Origin: Sphingomonas mollis
Lineage (GTDB): Bacteria; Pseudomonadota; Alphaproteobacteria; Sphingomonadales; Sphingomonadaceae
NCBI RefSeq assembly: GCF_016427505.1
Contig: NZ_JAELXS010000008.1
Coordinates: 124,001-188,000, forward strand
Length of the DNA stretch: 64,000 nt
Direction of reading: 5' to 3'
Part shown: positions 53,197 to 62,269 of the stretch, one piece after another
Numbering within the stretch: position 1 is the stretch's first letter
Layout: each line of letters begins with the position of its first letter
Notes under the pieces: model-generated
What the model was told of the DNA's origin: nothing
Database searches by the model: none
Seen by the model: the letters and a program-made list of their open reading frames with translations, nothing else
Translations under genes and position numbers: made by a program

Positions 53197-53234
53197 GGTC
53201 TCTTCTCTCGTTTTCCCCTCTCGCGGGGCGGATT

Positions 53235-55448
53235 TCAGATCGGCGGCAGGTCCGCCAGCAATTTGTCCAGCGTCACCGGCATGGCGCGTACGCGGACGCC
53301 GGTGGCGTTGTAGATCGCGTTCACCACCGCCGCGCCGGCGCCGGAGATGCCCAGTTCGCCCACGCCCTTGGCACCGACCGGATTGGCGGAATCATCGATT
53401 TCCTCGATGAAATGCGCCTCCAGTGCCGGAATGTCGGCGCTGACGGCGACGTGATATTCGCCGAAATCGGGGTTCACGAAGGTGCCGGTACGGGTGTCGA
53501 CCACCGCATCCTCGGACAGGGCATAGGCGATGCCCCAGGCCATGCCGCCGATCAACTGGCTGCGCGCGGTCTTGGCATTCAGGACGCGGCCGATATCGAA
53601 CACGCCGAGCATCCGCCGCACGCGGACCTCGCCGGTGACGGCGTTCACCGCGACCTCGCAGAAATGGACGCCGTGGCTGGCCTGGCTGGTGCGCTGGCTT
53701 TCCTTGCCGGGGCCGGTCTTGCCGTAGCCGGTCAAAGGCTCGCCGCGCAGCAGGTCGGCGAGCGGGACCTGCCGTCCGCCCGCCATGACGCAGCCGTCCT
53801 TCAGGCGCAGTTCCTCGGGCGAGGCGTTCATCCGGCGGGCGAGTTCGGCGAGGATGTCCTCGCACGCCAGTGCCACGGCGGAGCCGGCGCTGCCTGCGCC
53901 GAATGACCCGCCCGATCCCGCGCTGGGTGGCAGGTCGGTGTCGCCGAGCCGGACATCGACGCGTCCTATCGGCAGACCCAGCATCTCGCCGGCCACCTGC
54001 GCCAGCACGGTATAGGTGCCGGTGCCGATATCGGTCATGTCGCACTCTACCATCGCGCGACCGTCCGGCGTCACATGTACCCGTGCCTCCGCCTTCACGG
54101 TGAAATTACCACGCAGCGCCGCCGCCATGCCGATGCCGACCAGCCACTCGCCGTCGCGGACCGACGCCGGATCGGGCAGCACGTCCGGCCAGCCGAACCG
54201 CCGTGCGCCCTCGTCGTAGCAATCAAGCATCCGCCGCGTGGAGAAAGGCTTGCCACTGGTGGGATCGACCGTCGGTTCGTTCAGCCGGCGAAAGGCGAGG
54301 GGGTTCAGCCCCAGCCGTTCCGCCATCTCGTCCATCCCGCATTCGACCGCGAAGGTGCCGACCGCCTCGCCCGGTGCGCGCACCGCGCCGGTTTCGGGCA
54401 GGTCGACGCGGACCAGCCCGGTCGTGAACCTGCGGGCCTTGCCGGCGTAGAGCGGCAGCGTGCCGAAGGGGACGGGTTCCAGGAACTGCCCCTGATCGTT
54501 CTGGGCGACGACGCTCTCGTGCGCCATGGCGGCGATGTGGCCCGCCGCGTCGCAGCCGATGCGGATACGCTGCACTGTGTCGGAGCGATGGTGGACCATA
54601 TAGGCGGTCTGGCGACGGGGCAGGGCGATCTTGACCGGCCGGCCGACATGTTGGGCGGCGATCGCCGCGAGGATCGCCTCGGCCCCGACGCCCGTCTTGC
54701 CGCCGAAACCGCCGCCGACATAGGGGGCGAGCACGCGGACCTTGTCCTTGTCGACTTTCAGCGCCTGCGCGATCGTGTTGCGGGCGGCGCCGATCACCTG
54801 GTTGCTGATCCGCAGCGTCACCGCATCGCCGTCCCACCACGCAGTGGTCGCATGCGGTTCCAGCGCGGCGGGAAAATGCACGGGCGTGGTATAGGTCGCG
54901 TCCAGCGTGACGGCGGCATCCGCCATCGCGCTATCGACATCGCCGATCTCGATCGGCGGCAGGAAGCCGATGCCGGGCTTTGCCTCGACCGGCTGGGCGC
55001 GTGGATCGAAGCGGCCGGGGGCGGCTTCGACCTCGACATGGACCAGCCGTGCCGCTTCGTTGGCGATGGCCTGCGTTTCCGCCACGACGATCGCCACGGG
55101 CTGGCCGTAATGGAAGATCGTGTCGGTCTGAAAGGCGGGCATCGCGCGGGAATTGGCCTGTCCCGCCGGCATCCGGGGATCGTCGGTGATGACCGCCACG
55201 ACACCGTGGATCGCTTCGGCGGCCCTGGTGTCGATGCGGATGATCCGGCCGGCCCCGACGGGTGTGCCGACGATGGCCGCCACCGCGACGCGATCCGGGG
55301 CGTGTTCGAAGGCATAGATCGCAGCACCGGCGACCTTGGCCGGCCCGTCGATGCGATCGAGGGGCCGGCCCAATATCTGCTGCTGGCCCTGCGCGAGACC
55401 CGAGGGGCGCAGGGGATCGTCCATCATCACGTCACTCAACCGCGCCAT
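53235..55448 (-). CDS. Molybdopterin-binding subunit of aldehyde/xanthine-type hydroxylase (copy 2, PaoC-like)
   Basis: 737-aa large subunit. LGRPLDRIDGPAKVAGAAIY at the N-terminus, then RVLAPYVGGGFGGKTGVGAE, the TDIGTGTYTVLAQVAGEMLG and GSGGSFGAGSAGSA cofactor loops, and the active-site Glu in GAKGVGELGISGAG. PaoC-type enzymes oxidise aldehydes. It is the second of two related Moco subunits in tandem; the 39-base gap before it suggests the same mRNA. A start a few codons later (MMDD) is possible, because AAGAGG abuts the first ATG. Confidence 0.93.
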   Translation of the reverse strand: MARLSDVMMDDPLRPSGLAQGQQQILGRPLDRIDGPAKVAGAAIYAFEHAPDRVAVAAIVGTPVGAGRIIRIDTRAAEAIHGVVAVITDDPRMPAGQANSRAMPAFQTDTIFHYGQPVAIVVAETQAIANEAARLVHVEVEAAPGRFDPRAQPVEAKPGIGFLPPIEIGDVDSAMADAAVTLDATYTTPVHFPAALEPHATTAWWDGDAVTLRISNQVIGAARNTIAQALKVDKDKVRVLAPYVGGGFGGKTGVGAEAILAAIAAQHVGRPVKIALPRRQTAYMVHHRSDTVQRIRIGCDAAGHIAAMAHESVVAQNDQGQFLEPVPFGTLPLYAGKARRFTTGLVRVDLPETGAVRAPGEAVGTFAVECGMDEMAERLGLNPLAFRRLNEPTVDPTSGKPFSTRRMLDCYDEGARRFGWPDVLPDPASVRDGEWLVGIGMAAALRGNFTVKAEARVHVTPDGRAMVECDMTDIGTGTYTVLAQVAGEMLGLPIGRVDVRLGDTDLPPSAGSGGSFGAGSAGSAVALACEDILAELARRMNASPEELRLKDGCVMAGGRQVPLADLLRGEPLTGYGKTGPGKESQRTSQASHGVHFCEVAVNAVTGEVRVRRMLGVFDIGRVLNAKTARSQLIGGMAWGIAYALSEDAVVDTRTGTFVNPDFGEYHVAVSADIPALEAHFIEEIDDSANPVGAKGVGELGISGAGAAVVNAIYNATGVRVRAMPVTLDKLLADLPPI

Positions 55449-55487
55449 CCTCTTGTTCTTCGCGGATGTAAGAGCGCGGAAGGCGCT

Positions 55488-57725
55488 TTACAGGGGCGGC
55501 AACCCGTCCAGCAACTTGTCGCAGGTGATCGGCATGTCGCGCACGCGGACGCCGCACGCATTGTAGATCGCGTTCACTACTGCCGCCGCAGCGCCGGCGA
55601 TGCCCAGTTCGCCGATCCCCTTGGCATGGATCGGGTTGGCATGGATGTCGCGTTCGTCGATGAAATGCACTTCCAGTTGCGGCACGTCGGCGTTCACCGG
55701 CACATGATATTCGGCGAGATCGCGGTTCACCAGCTTGCCGTCGCGGGTATCGTGGATCAGGTCTTCGGTCAGGGCGGTGCCGATGCCGAAGGTCATGCCG
55801 CCCAGACATTGCGAGCGCGCGGTCTTTGCATTTAGCACCCGGCCCGCCGCGAAGATGCCGAGCATCCGCCGGACGCGAACCTCACCCGTCACCACGTTCA
55901 CGCCGACTTCGGCGAAATGCGCGCCGTACGACGCCTGCGTGGTTTCCTTTTCCTGCTTGCCCGGCTTGATCTCGCCGGTGGCCTCCATGCCCTTGCCGAC
56001 CAGATCGCCGATGGCGCGCGAGCGGTTGTCGCCGATCGCCATGCCGTCCTTCAGCGTCAGCGAATCTTCCGGTACGTCCATCGCCTTCGCGAGATTGCTG
56101 CGCAGCATTTCGCAGGCGAGGTAAACCGCCGATCCGGCCGACCCCGCGCCCCACGATCCGCCCGACCCGGCGGCGGGGGGATCATTGGTGTCGCCCAGGC
56201 TCATCGTGATCGTCTCGACCGGGATGCCGAGGATTTCCGACGCGATCTGCGCCAGGATCGTATAGCTGCCGGTGCCGATATCGGTCATCGCCGACGATAC
56301 CGTGGCCGACCCGTCCGGGTGGATTTCCACCTTCGCGGACGATTGTTGCAGCATGTTGGCGCGTGTGGCGGAGGCGACGCCCATACCGATCAGCCATTCG
56401 CCCTCACGCTGGATGGCGGGTTTTGCGTGGCGCTTGTCCCAGCCGAACAGTCGTGCACCATCGTCGAGCGCGCGACTCAACTGGCGCGACGAGTGCGGCA
56501 CCTGCTTTTCGGGATCGGTCTGCGTGTCGTTCACCTTGCGCAGCGCGATCGGGTCCATCCCCAGCTTTTCGGCCAGTTCGTCCATCGCGCATTCCAGCCC
56601 GACCATGCCGACCGCCTCGCCCGGTGCGCGCATCGATCCCGATAGCAACAGGTTCAGCCGCACCATGTCGTGCGTGATCGACCGGTTCTCGCCGGCATAG
56701 AGGAAGTGGGTGCCGATACCGACGGGCTCGAAATATTCCTCGCTGGCGAGGTTAGAGGTCAGCGAGTCGTGCCCGATCGCGGTCAGCTTGCCGTCGCGGC
56801 CGGCGGCCAGCCGCACGCGCTGTTCGGTATTGGATCGGCGCACGGTCGCGTCGAAAACCTGCGTACGTGCCATCACCGCCTTCACCGGCCGGCCAAGCTG
56901 CTTGGCGGCGATCGCCGCCGCAACGCTTTCCGGGGCGATGCCCAGCTTCGATCCGAAGCCGCCGCCGATATAGCGCGCGATGATCCGGACCTTCTTGGCG
57001 CTGATGCCGAGCGACTTGGCGAGCTGTTGCGCGCCCGATGTCGGCATCTGGTGCGAGCTGTACAGCGTCAGTGCGTCGTCTTCCCACACCGCGATCGACG
57101 CGTGCGGCTCCATCGCCGCCGAGTTCTGGCTGGGGGTGATGTAGGTCAGGTCGACGGTGACATCGGCATCGGTCATCGCCTGATCGACATCGCCCTGCGT
57201 GTAATGGGCGGGGATCATCGCGTCGGAGGGCTTGTCGGCTTCGTCGCGATGGGCGGCGAAGTCGTAGGTGCCTTCCGACTTTTCATAGGTAATCGGCAGC
57301 AACTGCGCCGCTTCCCGCGCCGCTTCGAAACTCTCGGCCAGCACGATCGCGACGATCTGGCCGAAATAATCGATCTCCTTGACGCCCTGCGTCGGCGCGC
57401 CCGTCTCGCCACCCTGTTGCGGCACCTTGATGAAGGTGTCGAAGTCGGTGACGACGTCGATCACGCCGGGCAGGGATTTCACCGCATCGGCATCGACCGA
57501 CACGATCTTGCCGTGGCCGATCTTCGCACCGACCAGCACGCCATGCGCCAGACCGTCGATCTGGTATTCCGCCGAATAGGTGGCGCTGCCCGATACCTTG
57601 AGCGGCCCGTCCACGCGGTCGAGCGGGTGCGAGATCACGCCCTGCACACCGGTATCGAGCAGGCTGACGGGATGCGGCTTATCCATCGTCAGGCTGTTGG
57701 TCTTGCCGTCACCGAAATCGAACAT
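55488..57725 (-). CDS. Molybdopterin-binding subunit of aldehyde/xanthine-type hydroxylase (copy 1, PaoC-like)
   Basis: 745-aa paralogue of the following gene. HPLDRVDGPLKVSGSATYSA, IARYIGGGFGSKLGIAPES, TDIGTGSYTILAQIASEILG, GSGGSWGAGSAGSA and HAKGIGELGIAGAA (active-site Glu) are all intact. It follows the FAD subunit by 3 bases, in the canonical 2Fe2S-FAD-Moco order, so it is probably the primary partner. The two large subunits align along the full length but differ at many positions, so the duplication is not recent. Confidence 0.94.
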   Translation of the reverse strand: MFDFGDGKTNSLTMDKPHPVSLLDTGVQGVISHPLDRVDGPLKVSGSATYSAEYQIDGLAHGVLVGAKIGHGKIVSVDADAVKSLPGVIDVVTDFDTFIKVPQQGGETGAPTQGVKEIDYFGQIVAIVLAESFEAAREAAQLLPITYEKSEGTYDFAAHRDEADKPSDAMIPAHYTQGDVDQAMTDADVTVDLTYITPSQNSAAMEPHASIAVWEDDALTLYSSHQMPTSGAQQLAKSLGISAKKVRIIARYIGGGFGSKLGIAPESVAAAIAAKQLGRPVKAVMARTQVFDATVRRSNTEQRVRLAAGRDGKLTAIGHDSLTSNLASEEYFEPVGIGTHFLYAGENRSITHDMVRLNLLLSGSMRAPGEAVGMVGLECAMDELAEKLGMDPIALRKVNDTQTDPEKQVPHSSRQLSRALDDGARLFGWDKRHAKPAIQREGEWLIGMGVASATRANMLQQSSAKVEIHPDGSATVSSAMTDIGTGSYTILAQIASEILGIPVETITMSLGDTNDPPAAGSGGSWGAGSAGSAVYLACEMLRSNLAKAMDVPEDSLTLKDGMAIGDNRSRAIGDLVGKGMEATGEIKPGKQEKETTQASYGAHFAEVGVNVVTGEVRVRRMLGIFAAGRVLNAKTARSQCLGGMTFGIGTALTEDLIHDTRDGKLVNRDLAEYHVPVNADVPQLEVHFIDERDIHANPIHAKGIGELGIAGAAAAVVNAIYNACGVRVRDMPITCDKLLDGLPPL

Positions 57726-57728
57726 CGC

Positions 57729-58712
57729 TTATGCTCCCGTCAGCTCACGCAGCGACGCGATCAGCGTGCGCCGCATGAGCGGAATCTTGAAATCGTTGGA
57801 CCCGAAGCCGCGCGCGTCGGCCAGCAGCGCATCCGCCGCCGCCGCGAACGTCGCATCGCTCGCTTCCTTGCCGACCAGCGCGGCCTCCACCGCCGGGTTG
57901 CGCCAGGGCATCGGGCCAAGCCCACCAAAGGCGAGTGCGGCGGACTTCACCGTCGTCCCGTCCATCACGACGACCCCGGCGACCGACACCAGCGCAAAGG
58001 CATAGGAGGCACGGTCGCGGACCTTGCGGTACAGATGCCGCGCGCCCTCGACGGGTTTGGGCAGCTCGACCGCGGTGATGAGTTCGCCCGGTTCCAGCAC
58101 CGTCTCGATCTCCGGCGTCTCGCCCGGCAGGCGATAGAAGTCGGCGATGGCGATGCGGCGGCGGTCGCCGTCCGCCTTCAGCGTCACGATCGTCGCATCC
58201 AGCGCGCGCATGGCGACGGCCATGTCGGACGGATGCGTCGCGATGCACTTGTCGCTGGTGCCAAGCACGGCGAGGATACGGTTGAAGCCGCCGATCGCCG
58301 AACAACCGCTGCCCGGCTCCCGCTTGTTGCAGGGGGTGGCAGTGTCGTAGAAATAATAGCAGCGCGTCCGCTGGAGCAGATTGCCGCCGGTCGTCGCCTT
58401 GTTGCGCAACTGACCGCTGGCCCCGGCGAGGAGCGCCCGGCTGAGCACTTCGTAACCCTCGATCACGCGCGGCTCGGCCGCCAGATCGCTGTTCGGCACC
58501 AGCGTGCCGATCGTCAGCCCGCCATCGTCGCGCGACTCGATATCGCCCAGCGGCAGACGGGTGATGTCGACCAGCTTGCCCGGCGTTTCGATCTGCAGTT
58601 TCATCAGGTCGAGCAGGTTGGTGCCACCGGCGATGAATTTCGCGCCCGGCGTGGCGGCATCGGTCGTGGCGGTTTCGGCGCTGGCGGCGCGTTCGTACTG
58701 GAACGTCTTCAT
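57729..58712 (-). CDS. FAD-binding subunit of molybdenum hydroxylase with 4Fe-4S motif (PaoB-like)
   Basis: 327 aa. The FAD domain is [20 protein letters not shown] with the GGTNL loop, followed by [20 protein letters not shown]. The insertion [21 protein letters not shown] supplies the Cys residues of the extra 4Fe-4S cluster that marks E. coli PaoB and 4-hydroxybenzoyl-CoA reductase beta subunits. It passes electrons between the Moco and 2Fe-2S subunits. The ATG overlaps the upstream stop by 4 bases. Confidence 0.94.
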   Translation of the reverse strand: MKTFQYERAASAETATTDAATPGAKFIAGGTNLLDLMKLQIETPGKLVDITRLPLGDIESRDDGGLTIGTLVPNSDLAAEPRVIEGYEVLSRALLAGASGQLRNKATTGGNLLQRTRCYYFYDTATPCNKREPGSGCSAIGGFNRILAVLGTSDKCIATHPSDMAVAMRALDATIVTLKADGDRRRIAIADFYRLPGETPEIETVLEPGELITAVELPKPVEGARHLYRKVRDRASYAFALVSVAGVVVMDGTTVKSAALAFGGLGPMPWRNPAVEAALVGKEASDATFAAAADALLADARGFGSNDFKIPLMRRTLIASLRELTGA

Positions 58713-59245
58713 GCGCCCACCTCCCCGGCGGCGACCAGCACCGGTTCACGATCGCCGAGGCCGGCAACCTCGCGGATCGCATCGACGATATTGGGATAGG
58801 CGGCGCAACGGCAGATGTTGCCGCTCATCCGCTCCGAAATCTCGGCATCGTTCAGTTCCGCATCGGTCAGCGAGGCGGAGGCGTGGCTGGCCCAGCCCTT
58901 CTTCGCCTCGTCCAGCATGCCCACCGCCGAGCAGATCTGGCCCGGCGTGCAATAGCCGCACTGATAGCCGTCATGCTTCACGAATGCGCTCTGCATCGCG
59001 TGCAGGTTGCCGACCTGACCCAGCCCCTCGATCGTCATGATCTCGTCGCCGTCGTGCATCACCGCCAGCGTCAGGCAACTGTTCACGCGGCGGCCGTTGA
59101 CCAGCATGGTGCAGGCCCCGCACTGGCCATGGTCGCAGCCCTTCTTGGAGCCGGTCAGGCCCAGATGTTCGCGCGCCAGATCGAGGAGCGACGTCCGCAC
59201 GTCGACCTCCGCTACATATCGCTGCCCGTTGATCGTCCACTGCAT
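58709..59245 (-). CDS. 2Fe-2S subunit of molybdenum hydroxylase (PaoA-like)
   Basis: 178 aa. Plant-type ferredoxin cluster [20 protein letters not shown] (then SC), and the second cluster formed by CGYCTPGQI and [12 protein letters not shown]. No twin-arginine signal is present, unlike E. coli PaoA, so the complex is expected in the cytoplasm unless an N-terminal extension is missed; none is visible upstream. First gene of the leftward operon paoA-paoB-Moco1-Moco2-xdhC-mocA. Confidence 0.94.
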   Translation of the reverse strand: MQWTINGQRYVAEVDVRTSLLDLAREHLGLTGSKKGCDHGQCGACTMLVNGRRVNSCLTLAVMHDGDEIMTIEGLGQVGNLHAMQSAFVKHDGYQCGYCTPGQICSAVGMLDEAKKGWASHASASLTDAELNDAEISERMSGNICRCAAYPNIVDAIREVAGLGDREPVLVAAGEVGA

Positions 59246-59401
59246 GCCGCTAGCCCTTTGAGCTGATTACGGTTTGCTGAACGCAGGCTGGCGTGTCCGG
59301 CTCCCGTTGCGAGTGGTTATCAGCGCACTGACGTGCCATGGCAGCGACAGAATCTTCATCGATGCCGGTATAGGGCGTCGTGATCCGTCGGAGTTTCTAC
59401 C

Positions 59402-59671
59402 ATGCGTCAGTTTCTGCCTTTCCTGCTCGTCCTGCCGCTCGGTGGCTGCGTCAGCACCGCCGCGTCGATCGTGAAGGCGCCGTTTCAGGTCGCCGGCAAG
59501 GCGGTGGACTGGACCACGACCAGCCAGGAGGAATCCGACCGCAACTACGGCCGCAAGATGCGCAAGGAAGAGGCGCGCGAAGGCAAGGAGCGGCGCGAAT
59601 GGGAAAAGCAGTGCCGCAAGCGCCCGGACGATTGCCGGGCGTATGACGGGTTCGTGGCGGGGCGGCGTTAG
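59402..59671 (+). CDS. Small lipoprotein
   Basis: 89 aa. Signal peptide with lipobox PLGGC (lipid Cys16). The mature part starts STAASIVKAPFQVAGKAVDW and ends in a highly charged helix (YGRKMRKEEAREGKERREWE). Divergent from the molybdenum hydroxylase operon. Similar short envelope lipoproteins are common in sphingomonads; no function recognised. Confidence 0.75.
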   Translation: MRQFLPFLLVLPLGGCVSTAASIVKAPFQVAGKAVDWTTTSQEESDRNYGRKMRKEEAREGKERREWEKQCRKRPDDCRAYDGFVAGRR

Positions 59672-59680
59672 TCCCGCGCC

Positions 59681-59977
59681 CTAATCTTCGCCGACGATCG
59701 CGTCGATCGCCTGCGCCATCTCGATATCGCGTGACGACAGGCCGCCGGCATCGTGGGTGGTCAGCAGCACGTCGACCCGGTTGTACACGTTGGACCATTC
59801 GGGGTGATGGTTCATCCGCTCCGCGATCAGCGCGACCTGCGTCATGAAGCCGAACGCCTCGATGAAATCGGCGAACACGATGCGGCGGACGATGGCGTCG
59901 CGCGCCTCGTCATGATCCCATTCGGGCAGGCCATCCAGCGCGTCGGCCCGTTCGGTTTCACTCAGCGACTCGATCAT
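59681..59977 (-). CDS. 4a-hydroxytetrahydrobiopterin dehydratase (pterin-4a-carbinolamine dehydratase)
   Basis: 98-aa PCD/DCoH-family enzyme. The active-site motif [20 protein letters not shown] (then D) is complete, and [18 protein letters not shown] is the conserved helix. It recycles the pterin cofactor of phenylalanine hydroxylase, or acts in molybdopterin-related pterin chemistry. No phhA gene is in the window. Converges on the lipoprotein gene with a 9-base gap. Confidence 0.94.
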   Translation of the reverse strand: MIESLSETERADALDGLPEWDHDEARDAIVRRIVFADFIEAFGFMTQVALIAERMNHHPEWSNVYNRVDVLLTTHDAGGLSSRDIEMAQAIDAIVGED

Positions 59978-60015
59978 CCACCCCTCCGTCTTGCCGCCAC
60001 CCGGCCACCCCGCCT

Positions 60016-60459
60016 ATGGCGGTCGGCATGGATCGGCAAGGCTTCCCCGGCACGGCACCCGACGCCGCCCAGATCGAGGCGATCGCGCGGGCGACGATCG
60101 AGCGGCTGCCGCCCGAGTTCGCCCGGCATCTGGGCGATGTGGTGTTGCTGGTCGAGGAGGTCGCCGACGACGAGACGCTCGCCGCGCTGGGCATCGAACA
60201 TCCGCTGGACCTGACCGGCATCTATAGCGGCCGGCCGGTGGGCGAGAAGTCGTCGGGCGAGTCGGGGGCGCTGCCCGATCGCATCCATCTGTATCGCCGT
60301 GCGATCCTGGACGAATGGGTCGAGACCGGCGTGCGCCTCGACGATCTGGTCGCCCATGTCACCATCCATGAAATCGGCCATCATTTCGGCCTGTCCGACG
60401 CTGACATGCACGCGCTGGAGGAAGAGGTGGGGGAGGAAGAAGTGGGCGAGCGCGGTTGA
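60016..60459 (+). CDS. Zincin-like metallopeptidase family protein (DUF1025/PF06262 type)
   Basis: 147 aa. The zinc motif HEIGHHFGLSD lies at about 120-130. LPPEFARHLGDVVLLVEEVA and RIHLYRRAILDEW are the other conserved blocks. Family members are small single-domain zincins with unknown substrates. The C-terminus is acidic (ALEEEVGEEEVGE). ATG 60016 or the fifth codon (60028) may start it. Its stop overlaps the TTG start of ccmA. Confidence 0.9.
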   Translation: MAVGMDRQGFPGTAPDAAQIEAIARATIERLPPEFARHLGDVVLLVEEVADDETLAALGIEHPLDLTGIYSGRPVGEKSSGESGALPDRIHLYRRAILDEWVETGVRLDDLVAHVTIHEIGHHFGLSDADMHALEEEVGEEEVGERG

Positions 60460-61061
60460 GCGTCGGGCTGGTCGCCACCGGTCTCGGCGCCCGGCGCGGC
60501 GGCCGGACGGTGTTCGCCGATCTGTCGTTTTCGCTGCATCCCGGTGAGGCGCTGCTCGTCACTGGGCCCAATGGTGTCGGCAAATCGACGCTGATCCGCC
60601 TGTGCGCGGGGCTGTTGCAGCCGGCGGCCGGTACGCTGGACTACACCGCTACGCCCGATCGGCCGCCCGTCGCGTTGCTGGCCGAGGCGGCGGCGTTGGA
60701 TGGTGAACTGCCGCTGGGTGAGGCGCTTCGTTTCTGGGCGCGGCTGGACGGGCGGGCTGATGCCATCGACCGGGTCGCGACCGCGCTGGCCGAGGTCGAT
60801 CTGGCCGCGCTGTCGACGGTGCCGGTCCGGTTGCTCTCGACCGGGCAGCGCCGTCGTGCCGCGCTGGCGCGCGTGGTCGCCAGTGGCGCCCTGCTCTGGT
60901 TGCTGGATGAGCCGGCCAATGGTCTGGATGCAGCCGCCACCGCGCGGCTGGAAGTGTTGGTCGAACGGCATCTGGAACAAGGCGGCATGGCGATCGTCGC
61001 CACGCATCTGCCGCTGCGTCTGCCGGGGATGCGGACGCTGGCGCTGGGGGGCGTGGCATGA
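60456..61061 (+). CDS. ccmA: Haem exporter ATP-binding protein CcmA
   Basis: 201-aa ABC ATPase. Walker A GPNGVGKSTL, signature LSTGQRRRAALARV (the CcmA-type variant of LSGGQ), Walker B LLWLLDEPANGLD and H-loop VATHLPL. With CcmB it forms the ATPase core of the system I cytochrome c maturation complex that releases holo-CcmE. Start TTG overlaps the peptidase stop, and the end overlaps ccmB (ATGA). The window contains a c-type cytochrome that would need this system. Confidence 0.94.
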   Translation: MSVGLVATGLGARRGGRTVFADLSFSLHPGEALLVTGPNGVGKSTLIRLCAGLLQPAAGTLDYTATPDRPPVALLAEAAALDGELPLGEALRFWARLDGRADAIDRVATALAEVDLAALSTVPVRLLSTGQRRRAALARVVASGALLWLLDEPANGLDAAATARLEVLVERHLEQGGMAIVATHLPLRLPGMRTLALGGVA

Positions 61062-61705
61062 GCGGATCGCTATGGCCGCTGATCCGGCGCGACGTGCGGC
61101 GTGGCTATGCCGGCGGTGGTGCGACGCTGGTGGTGGTGTTCTTCCTGCTCGTCGCCACGCTGTTCCCGTTCGCGATCGGGCCGGATGCGGCGTTGCTGGC
61201 GCGGGTCGGCGGCGGCGTGATCTGGGCGGCGGCGTTGCTCGCCGCGCTGATGCCGGTCGAACGGCTGGTCGCGCCCGATCTGGAGGCGGGGGTGTTCGAT
61301 CAACTCGCGATCCGGGGCCAGTCGCTGGCGGCGGTCGCGGCGGCGCGGATGCTGGCGCACTGGCTGGCCTTTGCGCCGCCGCTGATGCTGGCGACGGTGA
61401 TCGCGGCGGGGTTGCTCGATCTGTCGGCCGAGACGCTGCTGCTGGTCGAGGCGGGGCTGGCGATCGGTACGCCCGGTCTTGCCGCGCTCGCGGTGGCGAC
61501 AGCGGCGCTGACCGCCTCGCTGCGCGGGGCGGGGGCGATCGCGGGGCTGGTGATGCTGCCGCTAGCGGTGCCGTTGCTGATCTTTGGCGCCGGTGCCCTG
61601 TCGGGCGGGGCGAGTGCGCTGAAGTTGCTGGCGGCGGTCAGCCTGTTGCTGGTCGCCGGGGCGCCGTTCGTGGCGGGGGCGGCGATCCGCGCGGCGATGG
61701 AGTAG
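61058..61705 (+). CDS. ccmB: Haem exporter membrane protein CcmB
   Basis: 215-aa integral membrane protein with six hydrophobic segments. LIRRDVRRGYAGGGATLVVV at the N-terminus and LEAGVFDQLAIRGQSLAAVA (the GVFDQLxLxG region) are family signatures. It partners CcmA. ccmC, ccmD and ccmE do not follow; instead the gene's 3' end overlaps a convergent pseudouridine synthase gene by 68 bases. Confidence 0.94.
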   Translation: MSGSLWPLIRRDVRRGYAGGGATLVVVFFLLVATLFPFAIGPDAALLARVGGGVIWAAALLAALMPVERLVAPDLEAGVFDQLAIRGQSLAAVAAARMLAHWLAFAPPLMLATVIAAGLLDLSAETLLLVEAGLAIGTPGLAALAVATAALTASLRGAGAIAGLVMLPLAVPLLIFGAGALSGGASALKLLAAVSLLLVAGAPFVAGAAIRAAME

Positions 61706-62243
61706 CCTCCCGCCAGATACCTGGAGCGAGATCGTCGAGCGTCCAGTCGCCGATGCGCCACCGCACCAGCCGCAGGGTCGGCAGCCCGACGGCGGCGGTC
61801 ATCCGACGAACCTGCCGGTTCCGCCCCTCCTCGATCGTCAGCCGCAGCCAGCCATCGGGTACCGTCTTGCGGAACCGGACGGGCGGATCGCGCGGCCAGA
61901 GATCGGGGGTGTCGATGCGTTCGACCCTGGCGGGGCGGGTCCGGCCGTCCTTCAGGTCGACACCGCCGCGCAGCATCGCGAGATGCGACTCGTCCGGATT
62001 GCCCTCGACCTGCACCAGATAGGTTTTGGGCATCTTGAACTTCGGATCGGCGATCCGCGCCTGCATCCGGCCGTCGTCGGTGAGCAGCAGCAGCCCCTCG
62101 CTGTCGAGATCGAGCCGCCCCGCCGGATAGACGCCGGGCAGATCGATAAAATCCGACAGGGTAGGACGCGGCGATACGGTGCCGCGATCGGTGAACTGGG
62201 TCAGGACGCCGTATGGCTTGTTGAAGAGGATCAGTCGCGACAT
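61638..62243 (-). CDS. rRNA pseudouridine synthase, RsuA/RluE family
   Basis: 201 aa. LILFNKPYGVLTQFTD at the start, catalytic Asp in AGRLDLDSEGLLLLTDDG, KTYLVQVEG, and VRLTIEEGRNRQVRRM-type block (WLRLTIEEGRNRQVRRMTAA). There is no S4 domain, as in RluE (23S U2457). The ATG at 62243 gives the family start; the open frame upstream is noncoding. The last about 23 residues (Pro/Arg-rich) are read antisense to ccmB and are probably not structural. Confidence 0.92.
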   Translation of the reverse strand: MSRLILFNKPYGVLTQFTDRGTVSPRPTLSDFIDLPGVYPAGRLDLDSEGLLLLTDDGRMQARIADPKFKMPKTYLVQVEGNPDESHLAMLRGGVDLKDGRTRPARVERIDTPDLWPRDPPVRFRKTVPDGWLRLTIEEGRNRQVRRMTAAVGLPTLRLVRWRIGDWTLDDLAPGIWREATPSPRGSPPPPRTAPRRPATG

Positions 62244-62269
62244 AGCCTCAATCCTTGTCGAAACAGGCG

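Noticed and set aside
56670-58799. Open plus-strand frame of 709 codons opposite the FAD and molybdopterin subunit genes
   Set aside because: Composition is that of reverse-complemented GC-rich coding sequence, with no domain; the minus-strand genes have complete cofactor motifs.
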